A stretch of 53,744 bases of DNA, taken from positions 1-53,744 of the forward strand of contig URED01000010.1 in the NCBI GenBank assembly GCA_900546785.1. The letters run 5' to 3'. Positions 1 through 7,019 of the stretch are shown piece after piece (the stretch's first letter is position 1; every line of letters begins with the position of its first letter). Below the pieces are notes generated by a model that searched no databases, was not told the DNA's origin, and saw nothing but the letters and a program-made list of their open reading frames with translations. The position numbers and the translations under genes are program-made. The stretch comes from an uncultured Oscillospiraceae bacterium (GTDB lineage Bacteria > Bacillota > Clostridia > Oscillospirales > Acutalibacteraceae).

Positions 1-1
1 G

Positions 2-55
2 GGCAACTCTGCTGTTTATTATGCAGATGTTCAGTCCTTCGATTACGACGCTTAA
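2..55 (+). CDS. C-terminal tail of an unidentified protein (partial)
   Basis: An open frame enters from the left edge and ends at a TAA at 53-55, leaving 17 residues that finish in SFDYDA. A rho-independent terminator follows 20 bases later, which supports this being the real end of a gene. Too little is present to name a family. Confidence 0.5.
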   Translation, partial: GNSAVYYADVQSFDYDA

Positions 56-75
56 ATCAATATTATAGATTAGGG

Positions 76-103
76 AAGGGGAGCGAGCGCTCCCTTTCTT
101 TTT
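76..103 (+). terminator. Rho-independent terminator of the upstream partial gene
   Basis: AAGGGGAGC (76-84) pairs with GCTCCCTTT (89-97) around a 4-base loop, with one G-T wobble, and is followed by CTTTTT. It separates the truncated upstream gene from the T-box transcript promoter. Confidence 0.8.
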
Positions 104-115
104 GTCAAATAGCTG

Positions 116-144
116 TTGACAAATTCGGATCTTTATATTATAAT
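116..144 (+). promoter_or_regulatory. Sigma-A type promoter of the T-box/oxidoreductase operon
   Basis: A perfect -35 TTGACA (116-121) and a perfect -10 TATAAT (139-144) are separated by 17 bases. The start of transcription would be near 151, just before the T-box Stem I. Confidence 0.9.
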
Positions 145-150
145 CTTAAC

Positions 151-408
151 AATAAATCAAACACGTTGACGGGAACAAAAATCGCGATCCCCCTTTTTTC
201 AGAGAAATGCCGGTCGGTGCAAGGCATCAAAAAGAATTCGCGTAATATCCTCCCTGAGTGGTCGTGCAGAACTCTCAGTAAGCACGGACGGCGGCAACCG
301 TTATAATTGCAGCGAATGTCTGTTCGCATAAGTGCATCTTTTCAGATGAATAAGAGTGGTACCACGGTAATCATTATCGCCTCTTTGCTTTGCAAAGAGG
401 CGTTTTTT
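151..408 (+). promoter_or_regulatory. T-box riboswitch leader, probably isoleucine-tRNA responsive
   Basis: The leader carries the T-box core AGAGTGGTACCACGG (353-367) followed by a strong terminator, the standard tRNA-sensing expression platform. In Stem I, GGGA (171-174) pairs with TCCC (251-254) and CGCGA (183-187) with TCGCG (238-242); the enclosed specifier loop 3' strand (243-250) contains ATC at 247-249, an isoleucine codon. TAT at 246-248 is a less likely alternative, since known specifiers usually end in C. The UGGU at 357-360 would pair with a tRNA ending ACCA, so the discriminator base is A, which fits Ile, Val, Leu and Tyr and excludes Gly. The GCCGGTCGGTGCAAGGC segment (209-225) resembles the conserved Stem I apical region. 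Uncharged tRNA should prevent termination and switch the operon on. The T-box call is firm; the amino acid is inference. Confidence 0.93.
378..408 (+). terminator. T-box regulated terminator
   Basis: CGCCTCTTTGC (378-388) pairs perfectly with GCAAAGAGGCG (392-402) across a 3-base loop and is followed by six T residues. This is the terminator arm of the T-box expression platform; the competing antiterminator uses the T-box core just upstream. Confidence 0.92.
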
Positions 409-448
409 AATGTAATATCAGCGTTATAAGCAAGAGAGGAGCAATTTT

Positions 449-1021
449 ATGCAAAACTGTGTAGAGATACGCTGGCACGGCAGGGGCGGCCAGGGCGCAA
501 AAACAGCCGCCCTCTTACTTGCCGATGTTGCTTTTAAAACGGGTAAATATGTGCAGGGCTTTCCCGAATACGGTCCGGAAAGAATGGGCGCGCCGATCAC
601 GGCATATAACCGCATAAGTCCTGTGCCGATAAGGGTACATTCCAATATCTATCATCCTGATTTTGTTGTGGTGGTAGATGAAGGTTTGCTTGATACCGTT
701 CATGTAACGGACGGTCTTTCCGAAAACGGCGCAATCCTCATCAATACGGCAAAAGATAAATCGGAGCTTGCTGATAAGCTGCACGGCTATAAAGGAGCTG
801 TTTATACGATAGACGCTAAAAAAGTTTCAAAAGCATGTCTTGGCAGATACTTCCCGAATACGCCTATGCTTGCAGGTATTGTTAAGGTTTCCGGCGTTAT
901 GGACTGGAATGAATTTTATAACGAGATGAGAGCGTCGTTTTTACATAAATTTTCATCTAAGCCGGAGGTTATTGACGGCAATATGAATGCGCTTAAAATG
1001 GCGTTTGATGAAGTGAGATAG
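449..1021 (+). CDS. 2-oxoacid:ferredoxin oxidoreductase, gamma subunit
   Basis: This 190-residue protein is the gamma subunit of a four-chain oxidoreductase of the pyruvate/2-oxoisovalerate family, which interconverts a 2-oxoacid plus CoA with an acyl-CoA, CO2 and reduced ferredoxin. The N-terminal WHGRGGQGAK motif (residues 9-18) is diagnostic, followed by the conserved FPEYGPERMGAP stretch. The ATG at 449 follows an AGAGAGGAG ribosome-binding site. It is first in a gamma-delta-alpha-beta operon under T-box control, with 14 bases to the next gene. Substrate cannot be fixed from this subunit; the amino-acid-responsive leader favours a branched-chain oxoacid (VOR type) over pyruvate, which is an inference. 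Confidence 0.93.
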   Translation: MQNCVEIRWHGRGGQGAKTAALLLADVAFKTGKYVQGFPEYGPERMGAPITAYNRISPVPIRVHSNIYHPDFVVVVDEGLLDTVHVTDGLSENGAILINTAKDKSELADKLHGYKGAVYTIDAKKVSKACLGRYFPNTPMLAGIVKVSGVMDWNEFYNEMRASFLHKFSSKPEVIDGNMNALKMAFDEVR

Positions 1022-1035
1022 GAGGGGGTTTATAC

Positions 1036-1338
1036 ATGAAGTCTGATGTGAATAAATTAGGCCTTGACTGCAAATGGCAGGATCTTACCGAAGGCATGCA
1101 GATCTACGGGGAAGCAACCTCCGTTGATTTCCATACCGGCGAATGGACTTCGGTAAAACCGGAGCTCCATGAGGAGCTTTGTGTTCACTGTCTGATGTGC
1201 GTTCCTGTCTGCCCGGACAGCGTTATTCCTGTTGTAAACGGCAAAAGAGGCGCGTTTGATTATGACCATTGCAAGGGCTGCGGCATATGCGTTAAGGCGT
1301 GCCACACCGACGCAATCACGATGAAAGGAGTAAAGTAA
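1036..1338 (+). CDS. 2-oxoacid:ferredoxin oxidoreductase, delta (ferredoxin-like) subunit
   Basis: This 100-residue protein carries two [4Fe-4S] ferredoxin motifs: Cys 49, 52, 55, 59 and Cys 79, 82, 85, 89. It relays electrons from the TPP centre to external ferredoxin. The length and the roughly 45-residue N-terminal extension before the clusters are usual for this subunit. The ATG follows a strong GGAGGGGG site. It lies between gamma and alpha, and the alpha start codon begins one base after this stop region, so the subunits are probably translated together. Confidence 0.93.
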   Translation: MKSDVNKLGLDCKWQDLTEGMQIYGEATSVDFHTGEWTSVKPELHEELCVHCLMCVPVCPDSVIPVVNGKRGAFDYDHCKGCGICVKACHTDAITMKGVK

Positions 1339-1339
1339 T

Positions 1340-2521
1340 ATGGCAAGAAAAGACCGTTTAAGCGGCAATGAAGCCGTTGCAGAAGCGCTGCGCCAGATAA
1401 ATCCGGACGTTATGGCGGCGTTTCCTATTACTCCGTCCACCGAGATTCCGCAGTATTTTTCCAAGCTCGTTGCCAACGGGCAGGTCGATTCTGAATTTAT
1501 TCCTGTTGAATCCGAGCACTCGGCGATGTCCGCGGTTATCGGTGCAGAGGCCGCAGGCGCCCGCTCCGTTACGGCTACTTCTTCGGCAGGCATGGCGCTT
1601 ATGTGGGAGGAGCTCTATCTTGCGGCTTCCAACAGATTGCCCTGCGTTTTAACGCTTGTAAACAGAGCGCTTTCAGGCCCCATCAACATCAACTGCGACC
1701 ACAGTGATTCCATGGGCGCGCGCGATTCGGGCTGGATCCAGATTTATGCGGAGAACAATCAAGAAGTCTATGATAATCTTGTTATGGCCTACAGAATCGG
1801 AGAACATAAAGACGTTCGTCTGCCTGTCATGATCTGCCAGGACGGATTTATCACTTCCCATGCCGTTGAAAATATAGAACTTCTTGAAGATGATGATGTC
1901 AAGAATTTCGTTGGCGAATATAAGCCGGAAAATTATCTTTTAAACCCGGAATGTCCTATGGCTGTCGGTCCTTACAGCGTTACAAATTACTATTTTGAAG
2001 CAAAAAGGGCGCAGGCGGAGGCTCTGAAACACGCAAAGCAGGTGACGCTTGACGTTGCTGCAGAATATGAAAAGATCAGCGGCAGAAAATACGGTCTGTT
2101 TGAAGAATACAGAATGGATGATGCAGAACTGGCCGTTGTTATAATCGGTTCGGCTGCGGGTACAACAAAAGAAGCCGTAGATCAGCTCAGAGAAGAGGGC
2201 AAAAAGGTTGGCTTAATCAAAATACGCCTGTTCAGACCGTTCCCGGCAAGCGAGATCGCAGAAAGTCTTAAAAAGTGCTGCGCCGTTGCGGTTATGGACA
2301 GAACCGAAAGTTTTAATGATAACTGCGGTCCTCTCGGCGCGGAAGTTACCACCGCGCTTTACAGAGCGAATGCCGATACGCTTGTTTTGAATTATGTTTA
2401 CGGTCTCGGCGGCAGAGATGTGCGTGTGGACGATATGAAAGGCGTGTATGCCGAGCTTGAAAATACAGCCGAAAGCGGCTCGGTCGATGAGCCTTACCGC
2501 TATATGGGCGTAAGAGAGTAA
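1340..2521 (+). CDS. 2-oxoacid:ferredoxin oxidoreductase, alpha subunit
   Basis: The 393-residue alpha subunit contains the family signature PITPSTEIPQ early in the chain, a VESEHSAMSAVIGAEAAGAR segment that packs against the cofactor, and a C-terminal transketolase-like domain (GLIKIRLFRPFP, GGRDVRVDD). Full length for the family. It forms the catalytic core with the beta subunit. An AAAGGAG site lies before the ATG, inside the end of the delta gene. Genes of this type are called porA, vorB or korA depending on substrate, which cannot be decided here. Confidence 0.93.
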   Translation: MARKDRLSGNEAVAEALRQINPDVMAAFPITPSTEIPQYFSKLVANGQVDSEFIPVESEHSAMSAVIGAEAAGARSVTATSSAGMALMWEELYLAASNRLPCVLTLVNRALSGPININCDHSDSMGARDSGWIQIYAENNQEVYDNLVMAYRIGEHKDVRLPVMICQDGFITSHAVENIELLEDDDVKNFVGEYKPENYLLNPECPMAVGPYSVTNYYFEAKRAQAEALKHAKQVTLDVAAEYEKISGRKYGLFEEYRMDDAELAVVIIGSAAGTTKEAVDQLREEGKKVGLIKIRLFRPFPASEIAESLKKCCAVAVMDRTESFNDNCGPLGAEVTTALYRANADTLVLNYVYGLGGRDVRVDDMKGVYAELENTAESGSVDEPYRYMGVRE

Positions 2522-2533
2522 GGAGGCGGTTTT

Positions 2534-3475
2534 ATGTATAATTTCAAAGAATTTGTCGGCAGGGAAGACCGTCTCGCAGGCGGGCATAGAATGTGCGCGG
2601 GCTGCGGCGGCACAATCGCTGTCAGAAACGTTTTAAAAGCGGTCAAACCCGGTGATAAGGCAGTTGTCGGCAATGCAACGGGCTGCCTTGAGGTCTCATC
2701 GTTCCTCTATCCGTATACAGCTTATAAAGACAGCTATATACATAACGCTTTTGAGAATGCCGGCGCCACAATGGCCGGTGTAGAAGCGGCTTATAACGTG
2801 TTCAAGCGCAAGGGCAAACTTGACGAAACCTATAAATTTATTACGTTCGGCGGTGACGGCGGCACGTATGATATCGGTTTTCAGTCCCTGTCCGGCGCCA
2901 TGGAAAGAGGGCATGATATGGTCTACGTTTGCTACGATAACGGCGCGTATATGAATACCGGTATTCAGCGTTCTTCTGCAACCCCCATGTTTGCTGATAC
3001 CACGACTACGCCCGTGGGTAAGGAATCAAACGGTAAGCCGCAGTATAGAAAAGACCTTGCCGCGATCATTGCCGAGCATCAGGTGCCCTATGTTGCGCAA
3101 ACCACTTTTGTACAGAATTTTAAGGATCTTCATATTAAAGCGGAAAAGGCGATCTACACAAAAGGTCCCGCTTTTCTGAATATTATGGCGCCCTGTCCGC
3201 GCGGCTGGCGCTATAATACATGGGATATTATGGAGATCTGCAAGCTTGCTGTAGAAACACGCTACTGGCCTTTGTTCGAGGTCAAAGACGGCGTCTGGAC
3301 TCTGAACTACGAGCCGAGAAAGTATGTTCCTATTGAGGAATGGCTTGTTAAACAGGGCAGATTCAAACATATGTTTAAGCCTGAAAACGAGTGGATGATA
3401 GAAGCGTTCCAAAAAGAGGTAGACCGCCGCTGGGATGAGCTTCTGAACCGCTGCACCCGCCATATGGGCGCATAA
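2534..3475 (+). CDS. 2-oxoacid:ferredoxin oxidoreductase, beta (TPP-binding) subunit
   Basis: The 313-residue beta subunit binds thiamine diphosphate through the GGDGGTYDIGFQ ... CYDNGAYMNTG motif. Cysteines in MCAGCGG near the N-terminus, NATGCLE and PCPRGW match the iron-sulfur ligands of this subunit. The GNATGCLEVSS and NTGIQRSSATP stretches are typical of the pyruvate/2-oxoisovalerate group rather than the 2-oxoglutarate group. It is the last gene of the operon and is preceded by a good AAGGAGG site. A perfect 9-bp hairpin lies just after the stop. Confidence 0.93.
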   Translation: MYNFKEFVGREDRLAGGHRMCAGCGGTIAVRNVLKAVKPGDKAVVGNATGCLEVSSFLYPYTAYKDSYIHNAFENAGATMAGVEAAYNVFKRKGKLDETYKFITFGGDGGTYDIGFQSLSGAMERGHDMVYVCYDNGAYMNTGIQRSSATPMFADTTTTPVGKESNGKPQYRKDLAAIIAEHQVPYVAQTTFVQNFKDLHIKAEKAIYTKGPAFLNIMAPCPRGWRYNTWDIMEICKLAVETRYWPLFEVKDGVWTLNYEPRKYVPIEEWLVKQGRFKHMFKPENEWMIEAFQKEVDRRWDELLNRCTRHMGA

Positions 3476-3479
3476 AATG

Positions 3480-3501
3480 ATCCTCCGATCACTCGGAGGA
3501 T
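3480..3501 (+). terminator. Hairpin after the oxidoreductase operon (no T tract)
   Basis: ATCCTCCGA (3480-3488) pairs with TCGGAGGAT (3493-3501) around a TCAC loop four bases after the beta subunit stop. There is no run of T after it, so it may stabilise the 3' end of the mRNA rather than terminate. Confidence 0.55.
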
Positions 3502-3624
3502 TCAGACTGTCGATAAAGTCGGCTGAACCGCGCGACATATGCTTTACATATTCAAAACGGCAAAAATAACAAACCGTAGAATAGCAACTTAATTGTAAAC
3601 AAATAAATACGTTTGAAAACAGTT

Positions 3625-3659
3625 AAATGCCGCATGAAACAAGTGTTCTTGCGGCATTT
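3625..3659. terminator. Intergenic hairpin, possible terminator
   Basis: AAATGCCGCA (3625-3634) pairs with TGCGGCATTT (3650-3659) with a 15-base loop. It is followed by GCGCTTTTC on the plus strand, a poor T tract. It lies between the oxidoreductase operon and the DinB-like gene. The rest of 3502-3768 shows no further gene. Confidence 0.4.
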
Positions 3660-3768
3660 GCGCTTTTCGCCTTTCGCTCGGAGGATTTTTCTTTTCACAG
3701 CTTTGCACTTTTTCGATAATATGTTATGCTTGAATTGGTTTACTAAATGTTTTTTGAGGAGCAGCCGT

Positions 3769-4278
3769 ATGGATAGAAGACTCGTTGAAACAATAAAAGC
3801 ATCAACAGTAATCATGTTCCACAATTTTTACGTTACGCTTGTAACATGCGATATGGACTATGTATTATGCGATATGCCTGTTTGGAAGCATTGTTATCAT
3901 ACGCTTCATTCGTGTGATCAGTGGTACATAAATCCTTTGGATTATGAAGAACCGCCGTTTCATGAAGACGGGCTTAACAGTCTTGATTATCTCGGCACAA
4001 AAGTTTTATCTCGGCAGGAATTGCTTGATTATTTTGAAAAAGTAAGATCCAAGATCATGCGTTATCTGGATAGCCTTAACGATTCCGATTTATATGAAAA
4101 TCCGGCAGGTTATAAGCATAACAGGCTGGAATGTATAATAGGGCAGATGCGGCATTTCTACGCACATCTCGGTAATATAAACGCCACAACGATTATGGAG
4201 ACCGGCAAATGGCCAAGGGTGGTCGGTATGTCGGGTCTTGAAAAAGGGCTTGATAAAAACGATCTTTATGAGGAGTAA
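3769..4278 (+). CDS. DinB-like family protein
   Basis: A 169-residue protein resembling the DinB/DfsA four-helix-bundle superfamily, whose members usually bind a metal through three histidines. Candidate ligands are the His in IMFHNFY near the N-terminus and the two His in QMRHFYAHLGNI near the C-terminus. The ATG at 3769 was chosen because GAGGAG lies 7 bases upstream; the frame stays open upstream but that part has no ribosome-binding site and looks unlike protein. Biochemical role unknown; other members act as thiol transferases or stress proteins. A 36-codon frame follows immediately. Confidence 0.65.
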   Translation: MDRRLVETIKASTVIMFHNFYVTLVTCDMDYVLCDMPVWKHCYHTLHSCDQWYINPLDYEEPPFHEDGLNSLDYLGTKVLSRQELLDYFEKVRSKIMRYLDSLNDSDLYENPAGYKHNRLECIIGQMRHFYAHLGNINATTIMETGKWPRVVGMSGLEKGLDKNDLYEE

Positions 4279-4280
4279 TT

Positions 4281-4391
4281 ATGCCGAATACGATTGAGGG
4301 TTGCAGAAATCGGATTCACCTATTTGTCAGATATATCAATGCTGTTTTTTTAATCACCTTATTTTCGAAAAAGAGTAAAACAGGCTCGTAA
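4281..4391 (+). CDS. Possible small ORF (36 aa) after the DinB-like gene
   Basis: An ATG at 4281 is preceded by AGGAG (4271-4275) at 5-base spacing, the site being formed by the last codons of the DinB-like gene. The frame runs 36 codons with a hydrophobic middle (YINAVFLITLF) and a basic end, and stops at the foot of a bidirectional terminator. It could be a small membrane peptide or an accident; conservation would decide. Confidence 0.3.
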   Translation: MPNTIEGCRNRIHLFVRYINAVFLITLFSKKSKTGS

Positions 4392-4434
4392 AAAATGCTC
4401 CCGACAGAGTTTTTTCAACTGCCGGGAGCATTTT
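4392..4434. terminator. Bidirectional rho-independent terminator
   Basis: AAAATGCTCCCG (4392-4403) pairs perfectly with CGGGAGCATTTT (4423-4434), with A tract on the left and T tract on the right. It sits between converging genes (DinB-like side on plus, zinc-ribbon protein on minus) and can serve both. Confidence 0.88.
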
Positions 4435-4740
4435 TCATTTTTTCTTTTTCACGGGTCTGCACCATTGCCTTGAACCGCAATGGGGGCAGTAAAGTTTTTT
4501 GACATCGCCGCCGTTTATGCCGAAAAGCTTTTCCTTTACACTTGGGCTGAATACGGTTTGGCACTTATTACATCTGTAATTATATTTGATAACGGATTTT
4601 ATCAGAAAATAAAGCACTTCCATAATTATTATTGCAAGAATAATATAAAAGAGCCACATGACCTGTGCTGCTGCCGCAATTACCATAATAACGATTTCAA
4701 AAAGAAACAGCAGTGAATATGTAATTATACTGTTTTTCAT
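4435..4740 (-). CDS. Small two-helix membrane protein with zinc ribbon
   Basis: This 101-residue protein has two predicted membrane segments (residues about 7-27 and 29-50) followed by a cytoplasmic zinc ribbon with CNKC and CPHC pairs. The C-terminus ends in a run of lysines. A GAAGGAAAAG ribosome-binding site precedes the ATG. I do not recognise a named family. The architecture (helices plus treble-cleft zinc ribbon) is common among small uncharacterised Firmicute membrane proteins and suggests a structural or nucleic-acid/protein-binding role, but no function can be assigned. Confidence 0.7.
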   Translation of the reverse strand: MKNSIITYSLLFLFEIVIMVIAAAAQVMWLFYIILAIIIMEVLYFLIKSVIKYNYRCNKCQTVFSPSVKEKLFGINGGDVKKLYCPHCGSRQWCRPVKKKK

Positions 4741-4835
4741 AACTTTTCCTTCTTTATCCGACGCCTTTCTGCGCTAAACTGACGGGAATCGAACACAATA
4801 GGGTTTTAAGCAGCTGATTAGCGTGCGTACTGCGT

Positions 4836-4870
4836 CAAAAATCTCGGTATACTGCAGTATAGCTGTCGAG
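4836..4870 (-). terminator. Possible terminator downstream of ppa
   Basis: Read on the minus strand, CTCG...CGAG encloses the 14-bp perfect palindrome TATACTGCAGTATA (4849-4862) and is followed by ATTTTTG. This is a plausible terminator for the pyrophosphatase gene. Nothing else is apparent in 4741-4886. Confidence 0.5.
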
Positions 4871-4886
4871 CTTGACTCCCGTTCGC

Positions 4887-5420
4887 TTACATTTGGAATC
4901 TTCTTACATACTCTTCTATGCAGGTTTGAATGATCTCCTCCGCCGCTTCACGGTTTTGGTATTCGTTAACAGTGGTGGGCTTATCATTTTCGAGTATCTT
5001 GTAGACTTCGAAGAAATGTCTTATCTCGTCGAATCTGTGCTTTGGCAGCTCGCTGATATCCGTGTAGCAGTTATAGTTCGGGTCGTTAACGGGCACGGCG
5101 ATGATCTTTTCATCTTTGCTGCCGCTGTCATCCATGATAAGAACGCCTATCGGAGAGCATTCCACGATCGTCATGGGCTGTATCTTTTCACTGCAAAGCA
5201 CAAGTACGTCCAGCGGGTCTTTATCGCTTGCGTAAGTGCGTGGAATAAAACCGTAGTTTGCAGGGTAGTGCGTGGAGGTGAAAAGCACCCTGTCAAGCTT
5301 CAGCATACCGGTCTCCTTGTCAAGCTCGTATTTGTTTTTGCCGCCCTTGGGAATTTCTATGACGGCATAAAACCTGTTTTTCTTGATCCTTTTGGGGCTT
5401 ATATTGTGCCAAATGTTCAT
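4887..5420 (-). CDS. ppa: Inorganic pyrophosphatase, family I
   Basis: This 177-residue cytoplasmic enzyme hydrolyses pyrophosphate to two phosphates and pulls biosynthetic reactions forward. The metal-binding signature DKDPLDVLV gives Asp66, Asp68 and Asp71, and the EIPKGGKNKYE substrate-binding segment (from residue 22) is intact. Length and order fit soluble family I enzymes, although many Clostridia use membrane or family II enzymes instead. It is a single-gene unit with its own promoter, divergent from azlC, and a CCTCC complement of the ribosome-binding site lies just before the start. Confidence 0.95.
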   Translation of the reverse strand: MNIWHNISPKRIKKNRFYAVIEIPKGGKNKYELDKETGMLKLDRVLFTSTHYPANYGFIPRTYASDKDPLDVLVLCSEKIQPMTIVECSPIGVLIMDDSGSKDEKIIAVPVNDPNYNCYTDISELPKHRFDEIRHFFEVYKILENDKPTTVNEYQNREAAEEIIQTCIEEYVRRFQM

Positions 5421-5449
5421 AAGAACGCCTCCTTGGTATTATTAAATTA

Positions 5450-5478
5450 ATTTTAACATTAATTTCGCAAAATTACAA
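5450..5478 (-). promoter_or_regulatory. Promoter of ppa
   Basis: On the minus strand TTGTAA (complement of 5473-5478) and TAAAAT (complement of 5450-5455) are 17 bases apart, about 30 bases before the ppa start. Confidence 0.6.
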
Positions 5479-5495
5479 TATGCTTTATATTTTTG

Positions 5496-5524
5496 TTGAA
5501 TCAGTAAAAATTATGCTTTATAAT
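5496..5524 (+). promoter_or_regulatory. Promoter of azlCD
   Basis: TTGAAT (5496-5501) and a perfect TATAAT (5519-5524) are separated by 17 bases, 29 bases before the azlC start codon. Confidence 0.75.
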
Positions 5525-5553
5525 ATCTCATAACAGATGTTAAAGGTATCGTA

Positions 5554-6264
5554 ATGAATATGAAAAATAAGACCGCTACAATTCAATACGCTTTCAAAAA
5601 ATCACTTCCTGTGTTATTCGGATATCTTTTCCTCGGCAGTGCATTCGGTATCATGCTTTATGATGCCGGATATAACTGGCCGTGGGCTGCTTTTATTTCC
5701 GTGGTGGTTTTTGCCGGTTCCGGTCAGTTTTTGCTGGTTTCACTGCTGTCTTCGGCAGCAAGTATTCCTACCGTGGCTTTTATGACGCTGTTTATCAATT
5801 CCCGCCATATGTTTTACGGTCTTTCCCTTATAGACAAGTTCAAGGCGGGCGGCTGGCGTTATCCTTTTATGATATTTTCACTTACAGATGAAACATATTC
5901 CGTTAATGTTTCTATCCAATCCGTGCCCAAAGATGTGGATGAGCCGCATGCGCGTTATCTGATAGGTGAGCTGGATCATATTTACTGGATATTAGGCTCG
6001 GTTCTGGGTTCTCTTCTCGGTCAGAGCCTTCCGGTTGATTTTACGGGGATCGATTTTTCCATGACTGCGCTTTTTACGGTGATCTTTATCGATCTTTTAA
6101 TCGATACCAAAAACCGAATATGCGGCGCGGTCGGTATTTTCTGCGCTTTTATATGTCTTATGATATTCGGTGCGGATAATTTCCTGCTTCCGGCGCTTGT
6201 GCTTACGGTTATATTGCTTGTGAGCGCAAGACCGTTTCTTGGCAAAAAGGAGGTAGCCGAATGA
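5554..6264 (+). CDS. azlC: AzlC-family branched-chain amino acid exporter subunit
   Basis: This 236-residue polytopic membrane protein is the large subunit of an AzlCD-type exporter, which in Bacillus subtilis exports branched-chain amino acids and analogues such as 4-azaleucine. The family signatures LPVLFGYLFLGSAFG, FAGSGQFLLVSLL and LFINSRHMFYGLSL are clear, and the protein is rich in hydrophobic helices throughout. The ATG at 5554 follows AAAGG at 7 bases. The stop overlaps the azlD start as ATGA. Other family members may move different amino acids, so the exact substrate is inferred. Confidence 0.92.
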   Translation: MNMKNKTATIQYAFKKSLPVLFGYLFLGSAFGIMLYDAGYNWPWAAFISVVVFAGSGQFLLVSLLSSAASIPTVAFMTLFINSRHMFYGLSLIDKFKAGGWRYPFMIFSLTDETYSVNVSIQSVPKDVDEPHARYLIGELDHIYWILGSVLGSLLGQSLPVDFTGIDFSMTALFTVIFIDLLIDTKNRICGAVGIFCAFICLMIFGADNFLLPALVLTVILLVSARPFLGKKEVAE

Positions 6265-6596
6265 TGCCGCTTTCCGTAAAAGACACGCTTGCAGTTGTTG
6301 CCGTGGCAGCCGTCTGCACCTTTGCTACACGCCTTGTGCCGTTTGTGCTGTTCAGCGGTAAAAAGGAACCGCCAAAATTCGTTCGCTATCTCGGTTCCGT
6401 TCTTCCTGTTGCCATTATCGGCGTTTTGATCGTCTACGGTGTGGGCGATGTACGCCAGACAGGCGTAAGCGAACTTGTGCCGAAGCTGATTGCCGTTGGC
6501 GCAACCGCGCTCGTTCATCTGTGGAAAAGAAATACTTTGCTGAGCATTGCCGTGGGAACGATAGGGTACATGCTGTTAATAAATTTTGTATTTTAG
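6261..6596 (+). CDS. azlD: AzlD-family branched-chain amino acid exporter subunit
   Basis: The 111-residue small subunit has about three to four membrane helices and the typical RLVPFVLF ... VRYLGSVLPVAIIGVLIVY pattern of AzlD. It is needed with AzlC for export. The start overlaps the azlC stop by four bases (ATGA), with AAAAAGGAGG upstream; a second in-frame ATG three bases later is also possible. No clear terminator follows, but the next gene has its own promoter. Confidence 0.92.
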   Translation: MMPLSVKDTLAVVAVAAVCTFATRLVPFVLFSGKKEPPKFVRYLGSVLPVAIIGVLIVYGVGDVRQTGVSELVPKLIAVGATALVHLWKRNTLLSIAVGTIGYMLLINFVF

Positions 6597-6600
6597 TTCC

Positions 6601-6629
6601 TTGACCACAGATCATATTTATTATAAAAT
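6601..6629 (+). promoter_or_regulatory. Promoter of the tautomerase-deacylase group
   Basis: TTGACC (6601-6606) and TAAAAT (6624-6629) are separated by 17 bases, just after the azlD stop codon. Confidence 0.65.
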
Positions 6630-6672
6630 AAATTTAAGCTATAACAGTCAAAATTTTCAAGGAGAGGATCTT

Positions 6673-7011
6673 ATGCCGTTTGTCAATGTAAACACCAATA
6701 CTTCTATAACAAAAGAGCAGGAAACAGCTGTTAAGACACGTCTCGGCTCGGCTATTGAAAATCTCGGCAAAACAGAAAGCTGGCTGATGATCGGCTTTCA
6801 CTCCGATATGCCGATGTACTTTAAAGGAGACGATGCGCCCTGCGCTTTCGTGGATATTTCCGTTTTCGGCCAGTCCACAGACGCGCAGTGTGAAAAAATG
6901 ACCGCGGCTGTTTGCGAGATTATGGAAACGGAACTGAACATACCGCCGTCCAGAACCTACGTTAAATATTCCGACACTTCCCAGTGGGGCTGGAACAATA
7001 CGAATTTTTAG
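6673..7011 (+). CDS. MIF/phenylpyruvate tautomerase-like protein
   Basis: This 112-residue protein belongs to the macrophage migration inhibitory factor fold within the tautomerase superfamily. It starts MPFVNV, so the catalytic N-terminal proline would be exposed after removal of Met. The C-terminal WGWNNTNF matches the WGW(N)G(S)TF ending of MIF-like proteins. The ATG at 6673 was chosen because AGGAGAGG lies just upstream and because it places Pro at position 2; the upstream in-frame extension has no ribosome-binding site. Likely activity is keto-enol tautomerisation of phenylpyruvate-like compounds; the natural substrate is unknown. Confidence 0.88.
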   Translation: MPFVNVNTNTSITKEQETAVKTRLGSAIENLGKTESWLMIGFHSDMPMYFKGDDAPCAFVDISVFGQSTDAQCEKMTAAVCEIMETELNIPPSRTYVKYSDTSQWGWNNTNF

Positions 7012-7019
7012 GAGCTGCC

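Noticed and set aside
4765..4795. A stretch that on the minus strand reads like the 3' half of a tRNA T-arm (TTCGATTCCCG)
   Set aside because: The 5' strand of the T stem does not pair and no cloverleaf can be built around it, so it is neither a tRNA nor a convincing attachment-site remnant.
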